From Pseudomonas sp. WN033 (GTDB taxonomy: Bacteria > Pseudomonadota > Gammaproteobacteria > Pseudomonadales > Pseudomonadaceae): a DNA stretch of 64,000 nucleotides. Within the stretch, counting starts at the first letter, position 1. Each line of letters starts with the position of its first letter. The position numbers and the translations under genes are program-made. The notes beneath the pieces were generated by a model that was given only the letters and a program-made list of their open reading frames with translations, was not told where the DNA came from and searched no databases. Location: contig NSKG01000011.1 of assembly GCA_002287035.1 (NCBI GenBank), forward strand, positions 62,001-126,000, in the 5' to 3' direction. Positions 29,698 through 37,895 of the stretch are shown here, piece after piece.

Positions 29698-30621
29698 ATG
29701 GACCGTTTTGACGCAATGCAGGCGTTTGCCCGTGTGGTAGAAGCCGGGAGCTTTACCAAGGCTGCCGAAACCCTGCACATGAGCAAAACCACCGTATCGC
29801 TGCTAATCCAGCAGTTGGAAACGCGCCTGCGGGTCAAGTTGCTCAATCGCACCACCCGCAAGGTCAACGTAACGGCCGATGGCGCCGCCTACTACGAGCG
29901 GGTCATCAGACTGCTGGCCGACATGGAAGATGCCGAATCCAGCCTGTCCAGCGCATCGGCCCTGCCCAGCGGGCGCCTGCGGGTGGACGTACCCAGCCCG
30001 CTGGCCAGCATGATTCTGGTCCCGGCACTGCCTGATTTCTATGCCCGCTACCCGGATATCCAGATTGACCTGGGCGTCAGCGACCGCGTGGTGGACATCA
30101 TCGATGAGCATGTCGATTGCGTGGTGCGCGGCGGCGAGTTGATGGACCAGTCGCTGATGGCGCGACGGGTCGGTGATCTTGAACTGGGCGTGTTCGCCGC
30201 ACCAAGCTATATCGAGCGCTTCGGCACCCCGGCCCATCCACAGGAGCTGGAGAACTCAGAGCATCGCATCGTCGGTTTTCTGTGGGCGCGAACCGGCCGG
30301 GCGGTACCCTACGCCCTGCACAGACAGAACGAGAGCCTGCAGATCAACGGCCGCTATGCGCTGGCCGTTGACGACGGCAACGCCTACCTCGCCGCCGGCC
30401 TGGCCGGACTCGGCGTACTCTGGCTGCCACAGTACATGTCCAGCCCCTTTCAGCAACGCGGCGAACTGGTGCCCCTGTTCACCGACTGGACCCTCGATAG
30501 CATGCCTCTGTATGTGGCTTACCCACCCAACCGACATATCAGCCGCAAGCTACGGGTATTCATCGACTGGGTAACTGACCTGATTGCCAAACATGCACCT
30601 GTCGCCAATGCGATGACTTAA
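29698..30621 (+). CDS. LysR-family transcriptional regulator
   Basis: This 307-residue regulator has the N-terminal HTH MDRFDAMQAFARVVEAGSFT with VKLLNRTTRKVNVT, and a type 2 periplasmic-binding-like effector domain from about residue 90. It is of the CrgA/AaeR-like subgroup. It diverges from the ridA-type gene, with 142 bases between starts, the standard layout of a LysR and its target. Confidence 0.92.
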   Translation: MDRFDAMQAFARVVEAGSFTKAAETLHMSKTTVSLLIQQLETRLRVKLLNRTTRKVNVTADGAAYYERVIRLLADMEDAESSLSSASALPSGRLRVDVPSPLASMILVPALPDFYARYPDIQIDLGVSDRVVDIIDEHVDCVVRGGELMDQSLMARRVGDLELGVFAAPSYIERFGTPAHPQELENSEHRIVGFLWARTGRAVPYALHRQNESLQINGRYALAVDDGNAYLAAGLAGLGVLWLPQYMSSPFQQRGELVPLFTDWTLDSMPLYVAYPPNRHISRKLRVFIDWVTDLIAKHAPVANAMT

Positions 30622-30638
30622 TAGGAAGAAACACACCC

Positions 30639-30839
30639 ATGCACCTGATCCCCTATGCCTTTTTGTTGATGGTGGGCGTTCTTGGCCTGCTGATGCTGAC
30701 TACCGACCCTGAGACCGGGTTTCGCTGGATGGGCTACACCGGTGCTGGCAGAAGTTCTGTCGATATAGGCCTGGTGCGGGTGCTTGGCGGCGTGTTGGTG
30801 GTGCTGGCGGTGTTGCCGTTGTTTAAGAGGAGGCGGTGA
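30639..30839 (+). CDS. small inner-membrane protein
   Basis: This 66-residue protein has two hydrophobic segments (about residues 4-20 and 44-61) joined by a polar loop, and ends in KRRR. An AGGAAG ribosome binding site precedes the ATG, 17 bases after the LysR gene, so it may share that transcript. I do not recognise a family. It is the last gene with backbone-like base composition before the island. Confidence 0.65.
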   Translation: MHLIPYAFLLMVGVLGLLMLTTDPETGFRWMGYTGAGRSSVDIGLVRVLGGVLVVLAVLPLFKRRR

Positions 30840-31264
30840 GGTTGGGGGTGGGGTTTGTGTCGGGGGTTGTTTTTTGTGGGTTGGGGGTTTGTTGTTGGGT
30901 GAAGTCGTTGCTTGAGAGTAGCAGCTTTCGGCTAGAAGTGGACATCGACTGTGAGGAAATTCTATCGCAGCTCCTCTCTTACTTGTGTAGGCATGTGCTT
31001 CCTCCCCCGGGAATGTAGTACCGATGGTGAAGCATGGTTGAAGCGTCCCCATGAGGCCGGCGTTGTCATTTTTTGAGCACCCCGTTCAGCACTGGTCGAT
31101 GGGGGGAGCTCATTGGCTCTGAAAACTGGGGTAACGTGCCTCCCCCCCGGCTAGGGCCTGGCAACAATGGTTTCGGCCCATTGAAAAAAGCTACCCTAGT
31201 TTCGATGTAGCCTGACTCTGTACTTTCTACCTTGCGAATGTCGCAAAGAAACCAGAGGTGATTT
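30840..31264. other. 425-base gap at the left edge of the island, with a G-rich tract
   Basis: The first 60 bases (30841-30900) are almost only G and T, with runs GGGGG, GGGG, GGGGG, GGG, GGGGG and GGG spaced to allow a G-quadruplex on the plus strand. After this the composition shifts and no gene-like frame with a ribosome binding site is seen until 31265. There are short poly-C/G runs (for example CCCCCCC near 31143). No tRNA or clear attachment site is seen. Confidence 0.6.
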
Positions 31265-31585
31265 ATGAAAGAAAAGTTGAGCCGTGCCGCACGTGCGTCG
31301 AAGTCCGTATTCAACGCTGGAGGTGAGCACTATCACTTCAACATGGGATGCCTGGTGGCAGGAGAGGCACGTATGCTCGCAGCCATGCAGGCAGAAATCA
31401 TGAAGAGCAAGAAGCTTCCCTTCGAAGACGCAGCCGTAGCTGCCGCTGCGGAGTTCAAGATGATGAAGCGGCTTGAGTCTGGCGAAGAGCGCTTCAAGTC
31501 AATCCGTGAACAAGCATCCGCATCTGAACCTGCCGACCAGGCTTCGGATGCGTCAGTGCTCCCATCCCAAGGATTGCTGGCATAA
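31265..31585 (+). CDS. unknown small island protein
   Basis: This 106-residue, mostly helical protein begins MKEKLSRAARASKSVFNAGG and has a basic N-terminus and an acidic, Ala/Ser-rich tail. I do not recognise a domain. AGAGGTGA before the ATG is an adequate ribosome binding site. It lies 60 bases before the 495-residue gene on the same strand, so the two probably form an operon. Codon use is less GC-biased than in the backbone. Confidence 0.7.
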   Translation: MKEKLSRAARASKSVFNAGGEHYHFNMGCLVAGEARMLAAMQAEIMKSKKLPFEDAAVAAAAEFKMMKRLESGEERFKSIREQASASEPADQASDASVLPSQGLLA

Positions 31586-31645
31586 CCCCGTCAATCGCCG
31601 CCCTAGCAGTGATCGGGGCGGCAAGTTCAAGCAGAAGGAGGCCAA

Positions 31646-33133
31646 GTGGACAACGACGAACTTAGACGTCAGGTTCAGGCGCAGCCGGAAGTTCAGCAAT
31701 GCCCAGAGGGGCCGTTCAGTCGCGCGTTTCTGAGGGGGCGTGCATGGGTGCATGTCCGCACCCTTGATACGATGCGCTACAAGTGGGTTCACGAAACGCA
31801 TTCATTGGTCGAGCTTATCTGTAACTACTTGCTAACCGAGGACGAGCGCAGCGAGGTTTTCCCCTCGAATTATGATTTGGGGAATCTTCATGCGCTCGAT
31901 GCGGAGAGCACCCGAACAGCGCGGGTAACTGAATACCTCAAAGCTGCTTATCAGCGTGACCCAAAACCGCTCTTGAAATCAGTTAAAGAAGATATCAAGG
32001 CATGGACGGGGCACGACTTTAAAGACTATCGTGACGTCGATGATAGCATCGCCATCAAGGTACTCTGCGCGATCTACGAATTTCGCGTACTAATCTATTC
32101 AAGACTCACGAGCCTGTTGGGCAGTCCGACCTCGGAAGACGGGTACTCCTCTGAGTTCAGAAGTGCATGGCCAGTTGAGATTCACGGAGAGTCAGCTGAC
32201 AAAGCACGAAATATCGTTTCAGCTATCTCAGACCTCAAAGCCATGATGACTTTTCAGATGGGCCGTGAGGACCATAGCCTAAGATGGGTCATGCTTCTTC
32301 TTCAGGGCCAATTTGAGAGTCGCACATTTCCCCATGTACTCAGCACTATGAAGGGATATCGTGTAGCGAAGGAGCTGGCCATGCAGAAGGTGAGTGAATA
32401 CTTGCCGCAGGGCCCAGGCACTGAGACCGGCAGGCTCGATCGAGATCTATTCGTGCATTTGACCCTTCTTGAGATTGAGCACAAACGGTATGCGACCGAT
32501 GCTTTAGTCGGATTCCTTAAAACCGATGACAGCATCCCTGCTTTGAAATCACTAGCGTTAGATAGGGAGTGGCTGTACGACGAAAGTGAGTTCAACGACA
32601 AAACCATTTTCGGGCTGGTAACTGATATTACAGGCGTTTCGATCGAGCAGGGGGACTGGCAATCTTGGTGGGATTGCTCGACGGTAATATTGTCCATGAG
32701 GTTTGAGCACAGCAAGAGCGTCACATTAATCGAGCGATTCGCTGCTTTGGTAACCATTGCAGGAGCTTCAATACGGCAGCTGGAATATCCAATCTGGTGG
32801 AAAGGCTACACCTCAATCAGTCAACGGCCATGGCTCTATTTGATGAATGCGGTGGATAGCCTCCCGAGACTCGGCGTTTCCGGCGCAATAGACACGATTC
32901 CCTATGGCTATCGGGAGTTCTGGACTCAACGCTACTTCCTCATTGTGCATCGGTGCATGGAAGCTGAGGAGGTGTGGAGCGACTGCAATACCTGCGCGAG
33001 CAACGAAATTAGAATGGTCGTGGACATGTTCCGCACGACGGGTATTAGTGACGCGATTGAGCTTGCCTCTGATTACATTCAGTACAAGGTTGAAAACAGC
33101 GCAGAGCAAACAGCTAAGATCTTGGCAAATTAG
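31646..33133 (+). CDS. unknown 495-residue island protein
   Basis: I do not recognise a family. The start is a GTG at 31646 preceded by AGAAGGAGG. The protein is soluble, helical and rich in Trp, with features such as FSRAFLRGRAWVHVRTLD near the N-terminus, EWLYDESEFNDKTIFGLVTD near residue 310 and WWKGYTSISQRPWLY near 390. No P-loop, nuclease triad or membrane segment is obvious. It is AT-richer than the backbone, and its neighbours are a 106-residue unknown protein and, in the opposite direction, a Rad50-like ATPase. Confidence 0.75.
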   Translation: MDNDELRRQVQAQPEVQQCPEGPFSRAFLRGRAWVHVRTLDTMRYKWVHETHSLVELICNYLLTEDERSEVFPSNYDLGNLHALDAESTRTARVTEYLKAAYQRDPKPLLKSVKEDIKAWTGHDFKDYRDVDDSIAIKVLCAIYEFRVLIYSRLTSLLGSPTSEDGYSSEFRSAWPVEIHGESADKARNIVSAISDLKAMMTFQMGREDHSLRWVMLLLQGQFESRTFPHVLSTMKGYRVAKELAMQKVSEYLPQGPGTETGRLDRDLFVHLTLLEIEHKRYATDALVGFLKTDDSIPALKSLALDREWLYDESEFNDKTIFGLVTDITGVSIEQGDWQSWWDCSTVILSMRFEHSKSVTLIERFAALVTIAGASIRQLEYPIWWKGYTSISQRPWLYLMNAVDSLPRLGVSGAIDTIPYGYREFWTQRYFLIVHRCMEAEEVWSDCNTCASNEIRMVVDMFRTTGISDAIELASDYIQYKVENSAEQTAKILAN

Positions 33134-33252
33134 AAGGCAAAGCGCGTCTACCCTCTAGCTGTACAACTCGGCTCTGTGCAAGAAATCTGAGCAGCCCCGC
33201 TATCGTAGTTTTCTTTGAACTCCTTTTAGCCGGAGGCGGTTTTTCTCGACCG

Positions 33253-33284
33253 ACCGGCAGCTATCGGCCAAGAGCGGCCGTTGA
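33253..33284 (+). repeat. CGGCAG...TCGGCCAAGAGCGG intergenic repeat, copy 1
   Basis: The 32 bases contain GGCAGCTATCGGCCAAGAGC followed by GGCCGTTGA. A related sequence occurs in inverse orientation at 36510-36538, so the two copies flank the ATPase gene. The motif resembles intergenic repeats common in pseudomonads. The remainder of the 206-base gap holds no gene. Confidence 0.5.
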
Positions 33285-33339
33285 GATCCCGCAGAATATC
33301 AGCCGAAAGCAGCCAGATTTGTTACAAGCGGAGTAGAGT

Positions 33340-36189
33340 TCATGACAGTTCTTTAGCTTGCTCGCGTTGAGCGACGCTGGCGAGACACTGCTCGATGAAT
33401 TGAAGCTCCTGGTCGAGCTCGATGGCACGCTTTTCCAGAGCTTTCAACGCTGCTTGATGCTCCTTCTGCACCTCTACTGGTGCTTTAGCGAGCCCTGCCA
33501 ACTTCCTCAGGCTTCTCTCGATTTTCTCATTAAGTTCGGCAAGGTACTTCTCCCCGGACTCCTTTTTCCTCGCCGGGAAGAGCTGGCACTCCAAGAAGCG
33601 GATGGCATCGTAGATTCTCAATACCTCACTGCTGGTCTTGGAGTGCACAAAGTTCAGGCTGCCCTCGTCGAAGGCGTGATGCTCCTGGTTCTGCCCAGTC
33701 CAGTTGACCAAGTCATTCTTGATGAGATTGAAGTACGACAGGTCGTAGTCGATGAAAGTCTCCACCAACGAGAAGGTGTGCTCTAGGCTGACCTGCAGAT
33801 ACATGCTCTTCTTCAGCTGCGACTTGTTGAAGTTGGCCGTGACTGTGACGCCGTTTTCAATGCAAAACTCAAGCACCATGGATTCGAACCAAATACGGCA
33901 ATAAAGCAATGCCTGACGGACGTCGAAGACCGACAGCGCCACGTAGACTTTCTTCTGGAAACCACCCTCGTGATCAATCACCACGATGCCCTTGTTCGTG
34001 TAGCTGAGCACGTGGCTAGTATGCTGATCGCACTGAGGGTGACGGTCGGCGATGATGCAGAATCGTTCCCAGAAGAGGCGGTCATGGGTGGTGACGACCA
34101 TTTGGATCCGGCGCAGGTAAGCGTCGCTGAAGAACAGGTCGATAATGTTCGATCGGTGATCGGTGTCGATCGCATTGACGACGTCATCAAAGACGATGAG
34201 CGGGAAGTTGTTTTTCTCAGCCATCGCCAAGAGGATTGACAGGCCCAATGCTCGCAGATGCCCTTCGCTGAGCACAGCAAACGCATCGAGCAATGATCCA
34301 TCCACGTTGGTGATCTTGATCCGGTAGCTATCCGCCTGCCGGTCGAAGCTCAACGACGCGATCTGCTCATGGTCATCGTCGTGATTGTTGATAGCGCGGT
34401 AGTACTCGGCAGCCTTGGCTTCGATCCCGGTGATTCGCGCTTTCTCCAGCTCGAGCTTGTAATCCAGCAGATCGCGGTACAGCGTTCGGTACTCAGCCTC
34501 GAGATCTTTGAGCAACTGGTTGAAGCGACTGTTATCGACTGCGTCGTTGAGCAAGGCCGCTTTTTGCCTTACCAATTCTGCCATCTGACCGTTGCAGGCT
34601 TTGAACTCGCTCTCCGCACGCGTTTTACGGTCGAACAGTTGCTTCAATGAATCATCAATCGCTTTCAGTTGCACCACCCGTGCTTCAAGACGGGCTGCCT
34701 GGGCTTCTGCCTGGCCAACCTCCCGGTACCTGCGCTCACAGTTATGCAGGTAAGCCTCGATCTGATCGGCACGCTCGGCGCAGAGTTTCAGGAATGAGTC
34801 GAGAACTGACGGAGCCACCTCCGAGCGATCGGTAGCGGCATGAAATTCTGCAAGCACCGCTTCTAACTCGTCCATCTTCAGCTGGCAGGGTACGTCGGCG
34901 TACTCATTGCCCTTCACAGCGCTGATTCCCGTGGCAACTCGTGATGCCCAGAGTGCGATCCGCGCATCATTTCGCAGCCTGGATTGCTTCAGGGATTCCA
35001 GTGCACCCAACGCCTTGATCTGCTCTCGCGCCCTCTCGAATGGGTTCACTGTCACCTTGTCGAGGGGCGTCAGGCATGCAGGGCAAGTTGCCCTCGACTG
35101 CAGCTCGACAGCTTCCAAGGCCTCGAAAACGGCGCGATAATTGATCTCGCTGGCCCTCTGCAGAAATACCATCTCGATATCGGCTCTGCGGTGGAGCAAG
35201 CGCTGAGCGATAGTACAGATGCGCCTCACCCGCTTCAGCGGGATAGCGAATGGAGCTTTGGCGGCTCGAAGGCGCTCAGCTCCACGGATATGCATTTCTA
35301 TTGTTTTTCGAAGCCGCAATACCTTGGGGCGAATCTCAAAGTCTTGATCCGACCGCAGCCCAAGCAGCTCGCAGATTTGGGAAATTGATACCCAAAGGTC
35401 TGCCCTGTGCTTACGCCTCTGCTGGCCCAGGCTGCTGCAAGTGTGCTCCAGGGTTTTCAGAGCCTCGGCTTGGTCGGCACGCATGAGGGGCTTGAGCGAG
35501 AAGCTTTCAGGCCGGACGAACCGTGTAATGACCTCTTGGAGTTCTTCCAAGCCAAACAGGGTCGCCAGGACATCACTCTCGATACTGCCGGTGTCCTTGG
35601 AACCCAGCAGAGAAAACTCCTGAAGGCGGTTACGGTCTATGAAGCAACTCGACCAACTTATGCTTGGTTTGACCGGAAGCTTGTCCGCTCCCATCAGCAA
35701 AAGCTGGTGCCGAATGTCTCCCCGGGCGATGTACTGCCTAAGCTTGGTCTTGCGCCTAGACGCTTCCTTGATGTCTCCAGTGGTGCCGAACTCCAACGCC
35801 TCGCACAAGGACGATTTACCACCGCCATTGGGTGCGTAGAAGACATTTTTCAACTTGCTGAAGCGGATGAAGGAGCCGTTGTCGTCAGGGCCAAACTCTC
35901 CGAAGCCTCGGAAGTTTTTCACGCGAAGGTAGTCCAAAGCTCCAAGGCCGGAAGGCGGTATCCGATCCAGTTCTGGCTTGTTGTCGAGCACCTTTTTGAA
36001 GCGAGAGGCGATGCGCTGATAGTTGCGCCCCAGCAGATGGTCAGCTGCCGCCGTGATGTGCGTTTTGATGTGGTCGGAATAGCGCCCCTTGCTCTGGTTT
36101 GCCTGGTACATGCACCAGAGCAGCACAAGGTATGCGTCAGAGCGCCCTTCAAGATGCTGCCTTGCAAAACTCAAAAGGTACTGGCTCAT
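33340..36189 (-). CDS. Rad50/RloC-like AAA ATPase with zinc-hook motif
   Basis: This 949-residue protein has an N-terminal helical region (1-85), then an ABC/SMC-type ATPase head split by a long coiled coil. Walker A is [10 protein letters not shown] near residue 118; the coiled coil carries CPAC in [10 protein letters not shown] near 370, as in a Rad50 zinc hook; the signature [12 protein letters not shown] and Walker [15 protein letters not shown] are near 650-690, followed by the H-loop TTHD. A further 230-residue C-terminal region of unknown fold may be an effector. Such proteins (RloC, PrrC and similar) often act in phage defence, but no anticodon-nuclease motif can be confirmed by eye. 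It is AT-richer than the backbone. Confidence 0.85.
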   Translation of the reverse strand: MSQYLLSFARQHLEGRSDAYLVLLWCMYQANQSKGRYSDHIKTHITAAADHLLGRNYQRIASRFKKVLDNKPELDRIPPSGLGALDYLRVKNFRGFGEFGPDDNGSFIRFSKLKNVFYAPNGGGKSSLCEALEFGTTGDIKEASRRKTKLRQYIARGDIRHQLLLMGADKLPVKPSISWSSCFIDRNRLQEFSLLGSKDTGSIESDVLATLFGLEELQEVITRFVRPESFSLKPLMRADQAEALKTLEHTCSSLGQQRRKHRADLWVSISQICELLGLRSDQDFEIRPKVLRLRKTIEMHIRGAERLRAAKAPFAIPLKRVRRICTIAQRLLHRRADIEMVFLQRASEINYRAVFEALEAVELQSRATCPACLTPLDKVTVNPFERAREQIKALGALESLKQSRLRNDARIALWASRVATGISAVKGNEYADVPCQLKMDELEAVLAEFHAATDRSEVAPSVLDSFLKLCAERADQIEAYLHNCERRYREVGQAEAQAARLEARVVQLKAIDDSLKQLFDRKTRAESEFKACNGQMAELVRQKAALLNDAVDNSRFNQLLKDLEAEYRTLYRDLLDYKLELEKARITGIEAKAAEYYRAINNHDDDHEQIASLSFDRQADSYRIKITNVDGSLLDAFAVLSEGHLRALGLSILLAMAEKNNFPLIVFDDVVNAIDTDHRSNIIDLFFSDAYLRRIQMVVTTHDRLFWERFCIIADRHPQCDQHTSHVLSYTNKGIVVIDHEGGFQKKVYVALSVFDVRQALLYCRIWFESMVLEFCIENGVTVTANFNKSQLKKSMYLQVSLEHTFSLVETFIDYDLSYFNLIKNDLVNWTGQNQEHHAFDEGSLNFVHSKTSSEVLRIYDAIRFLECQLFPARKKESGEKYLAELNEKIERSLRKLAGLAKAPVEVQKEHQAALKALEKRAIELDQELQFIEQCLASVAQREQAKELS

Positions 36190-36509
36190 CGCGCCTCCTC
36201 CCTGATGCGTATGATCGTAGCCGGACTAAACTCAGAAAGCCATCATCGCCAAGTCCAGTACCGAGGGCCTTCGCTAATGTTGCGCGCTGCCGATCTGAAC
36301 CTGGTACCTCACCTGATTAAGCTCTGCTTCTGCATGCCGAGACCCGCTCCGACCACGTTCCATCGTCACTAGGTGACGATCACCGTAGACGCGACCTGCC
36401 AGAAGGGGCAGGGCGGAATCTGTGATGTACTGAAGCGCCATAAAGACTGGGCGTCTGAGCTTACACACAGGCGATTGTCTGCTTCGGGTTGATAGCGGTC
36501 TGTGTCCGA

Positions 36510-36538
36510 TGTCCGCTTCTGGCCGAAACCTGCCGATC
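36510..36538 (-). repeat. CGGCAG...TCGGCCAGAAGCGG intergenic repeat, copy 2 (inverse)
   Basis: On the minus strand this reads GATCGGCAGGTTTCGGCCAG then AAGCGGACA, matching the copy at 33253-33284 at roughly two of three positions. The two lie in opposite orientation on either side of the ATPase gene. Confidence 0.45.
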
Positions 36539-36702
36539 ATGACAAGCTGCTTTCGCCCAATGACTGATACCAGGGCCCATGCTTATAAGCTATCACCGCA
36601 GGCACAGCAGACAAGCCATCATCGGTATTAAATTGCCGAACCAAAACAGAAAAGGCCAATTTCAAGATTTATATTGCTGATTAAGCCACCATAACCTAGA
36701 TT

Positions 36703-36724
36703 AATCAGCATTTTAATGCTGATT
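36703..36724. promoter_or_regulatory. inverted-repeat operator upstream of the HTH regulator
   Basis: AATCAGCAT (36703-36711) and ATGCTGATT (36716-36724) form a perfect inverted repeat with a TTTA centre. A further half site TGCTGATTAA lies at 36675-36684. The site is about 45 bases before the start of an Xre/HipB-type gene, so autoregulation is likely. Confidence 0.65.
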
Positions 36725-36767
36725 GAGCCAATAATTTGGACACGCACCTGGAGTTATGGGATCTGCT

Positions 36768-37160
36768 ATGAAAACCATGACCGGAGTTGAGCGCAAGCAA
36801 CTGATCGACGAAATCATGCGGCTGCACGCTGAAGGTGAATTAACCCTTGGCATGGCTATTCGCAGGCTGCGCTTGGAGGTGACCGGGCTCGATCAGGAAA
36901 CCTTTGCTCAAATGTGCGGCATGTCTACCAGAGCGCTGTATCAGCTGGAAACGGACAAAGGTAATCCGACCTTGAACACCGTCGATTCTATATTGCGCAA
37001 GTTTGGCCTGCGGATGGGGCTTATGGCGGCGCTGCCTGCAAGCAAAAGGCGTGTTGTTGCTGGCCATGGCAGCAGCGTAACTGTCATCGTCAAAAATGAT
37101 GACGCACGTCGCAAGAGCACCAGCGTCATCTCAAGGGGGTCGAAGCCTAAGAGAAAATAA
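36768..37160 (+). CDS. Xre/HipB-type HTH transcriptional regulator
   Basis: This 130-residue protein has an HTH_3 domain around residues 35-80: LDQETFAQMCGMSTRALYQL, then ETDKGNPTLNTVDSILRKFG, typical of HipB-like antitoxins. The C-terminus is basic (SKPKRK). The ATG at 36768 has GGGA at proper spacing; ATG 36756 is too close to its SD. A HipA-type toxin does not follow, so either it is a solitary regulator or the partner has been lost. An inverted-repeat operator lies upstream. Confidence 0.85.
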   Translation: MKTMTGVERKQLIDEIMRLHAEGELTLGMAIRRLRLEVTGLDQETFAQMCGMSTRALYQLETDKGNPTLNTVDSILRKFGLRMGLMAALPASKRRVVAGHGSSVTVIVKNDDARRKSTSVISRGSKPKRK

Positions 37161-37175
37161 ATTTGTCCCCTTTGC
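37143..37175 (+). repeat. direct repeat, left copy, flanking the DUF3010 gene
   Basis: The core TAAGAGAAAATAAATTTGTC followed by CCCTTT lies at the end of the HTH gene, running from codons for the C-terminal KPKRK past the stop. It recurs with three changes at 37693-37724. GGGGACAAATTTATTT-type sequences are often seen next to REP-associated transposase units in gamma-proteobacteria. Confidence 0.7.
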
Positions 37176-37211
37176 GCTACAATGCCCGGATAAATCCGAA
37201 TCGAGCACCCT

Positions 37212-37649
37212 ATGAAAGTCTGTGGTATTGAAATCAACAGTAATGATGTGAATCTCTGTCTGCTGTCGCTGAGCGACGACATTTTCGAGTTGCCTGACTG
37301 CCGCTCCCGGCGGCTGACGCTGAAAGATGTTCACAGCACCGCTGAGCTGCGCTACTTCCAGCAGACTTTTGCCAAGCTGATGCAGGATTACCCGGTGGAC
37401 AAGGTGGTTATTCGCCAGCGGCCGATGAAGGGCAAGTTTGCCGGTGGTGCGGTGGGTTTCAAGCTGGAGGCGGCGATTGAACTGATCAGCGATCTGGATG
37501 TGGTCATTCTGTCGACAACCGAGATCAAGGACTCATTGAAGCGCAATCCGATTCAGATTGAGTTCGCGGATACTGGCCTCAAGGCCTATCAGGAGACGGC
37601 CTTCACCACCGCCTATGCGTTTCTGATGAAAGACAAATACGCCGCATAA
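37212..37649 (+). CDS. DUF3010 protein
   Basis: This 145-residue protein starts MKVCGIEINSNDVNLCLL and has later VDKVVIRQRPMKGKFAGGAV and a C-terminal AYQETAFTTAYAFLMKD. It matches the DUF3010 family, whose N-terminal strand pattern suggests an RNase H-like fold; the function is unknown. It lies between two copies of a 26-base direct repeat, suggesting that gene and repeats moved as a unit. Confidence 0.85.
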   Translation: MKVCGIEINSNDVNLCLLSLSDDIFELPDCRSRRLTLKDVHSTAELRYFQQTFAKLMQDYPVDKVVIRQRPMKGKFAGGAVGFKLEAAIELISDLDVVILSTTEIKDSLKRNPIQIEFADTGLKAYQETAFTTAYAFLMKDKYAA

Positions 37650-37692
37650 GAAGCCGCGTAACCCCCACAAAAAACCGGGCACAAGGGGAGCC

Positions 37693-37724
37693 AAGCTCAA
37701 GAGAAAATAAATCTGTCACCTTTT
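37693..37724 (+). repeat. direct repeat, right copy, flanking the DUF3010 gene
   Basis: CAAGAGAAAATAAATCTGTC followed by ACCTTTT repeats the sequence at 37143-37175, 550 bases away. The 246-base gap that contains it has no gene; it ends in a hairpin before the NYN gene. Confidence 0.7.
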
Positions 37725-37851
37725 GCTGCTTGCTGTCAGGCGGCAACCGTTCATCAGATGCACCATTGACGCGACGGTCAACTGTTCATAGCATTACACC
37801 CAACAACTAACCCTCATGACCGGTGTGGCTCGACCATCTGGTTGGAGGGGG

Positions 37852-37877
37852 AAAAAGCCGGCGAAAGCCGGTTTTTT
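37852..37877 (+). terminator. hairpin with A and T tracts just before the NYN gene
   Basis: AAAAAGCCGGC (37852-37862), loop GAAA, then GCCGGTTTTTT forms a stem with one G-U pair and ends in six T, a standard intrinsic terminator. It lies only about 20 bases before the NYN start codon at 37896, which suggests either termination of an upstream transcript or attenuation. Confidence 0.75.
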
Positions 37878-37895
37878 CATTTAAGGAGAACAGGA

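Larger units (their letters stand above)
36190..36767. other. 578-base gap between the ATPase gene and the HTH gene
   Basis: No convincing gene is seen. The gap holds a perfect hairpin ATCGTCAC-TAG-GTGACGAT at 36362-36380, an inverse copy of the GGCAG...GGCC repeat at 36510-36538, and the operator-like repeats listed separately near 36703. From 36590 on it becomes clearly AT-rich, consistent with a promoter region for the HTH gene. Confidence 0.6.

Noticed and set aside
33340-36189. Firm naming of the ATPase as RloC
   Set aside because: The zinc-hook and ATPase motifs fit, but the anticodon-nuclease residues could not be confirmed by eye, so only the architecture is claimed.
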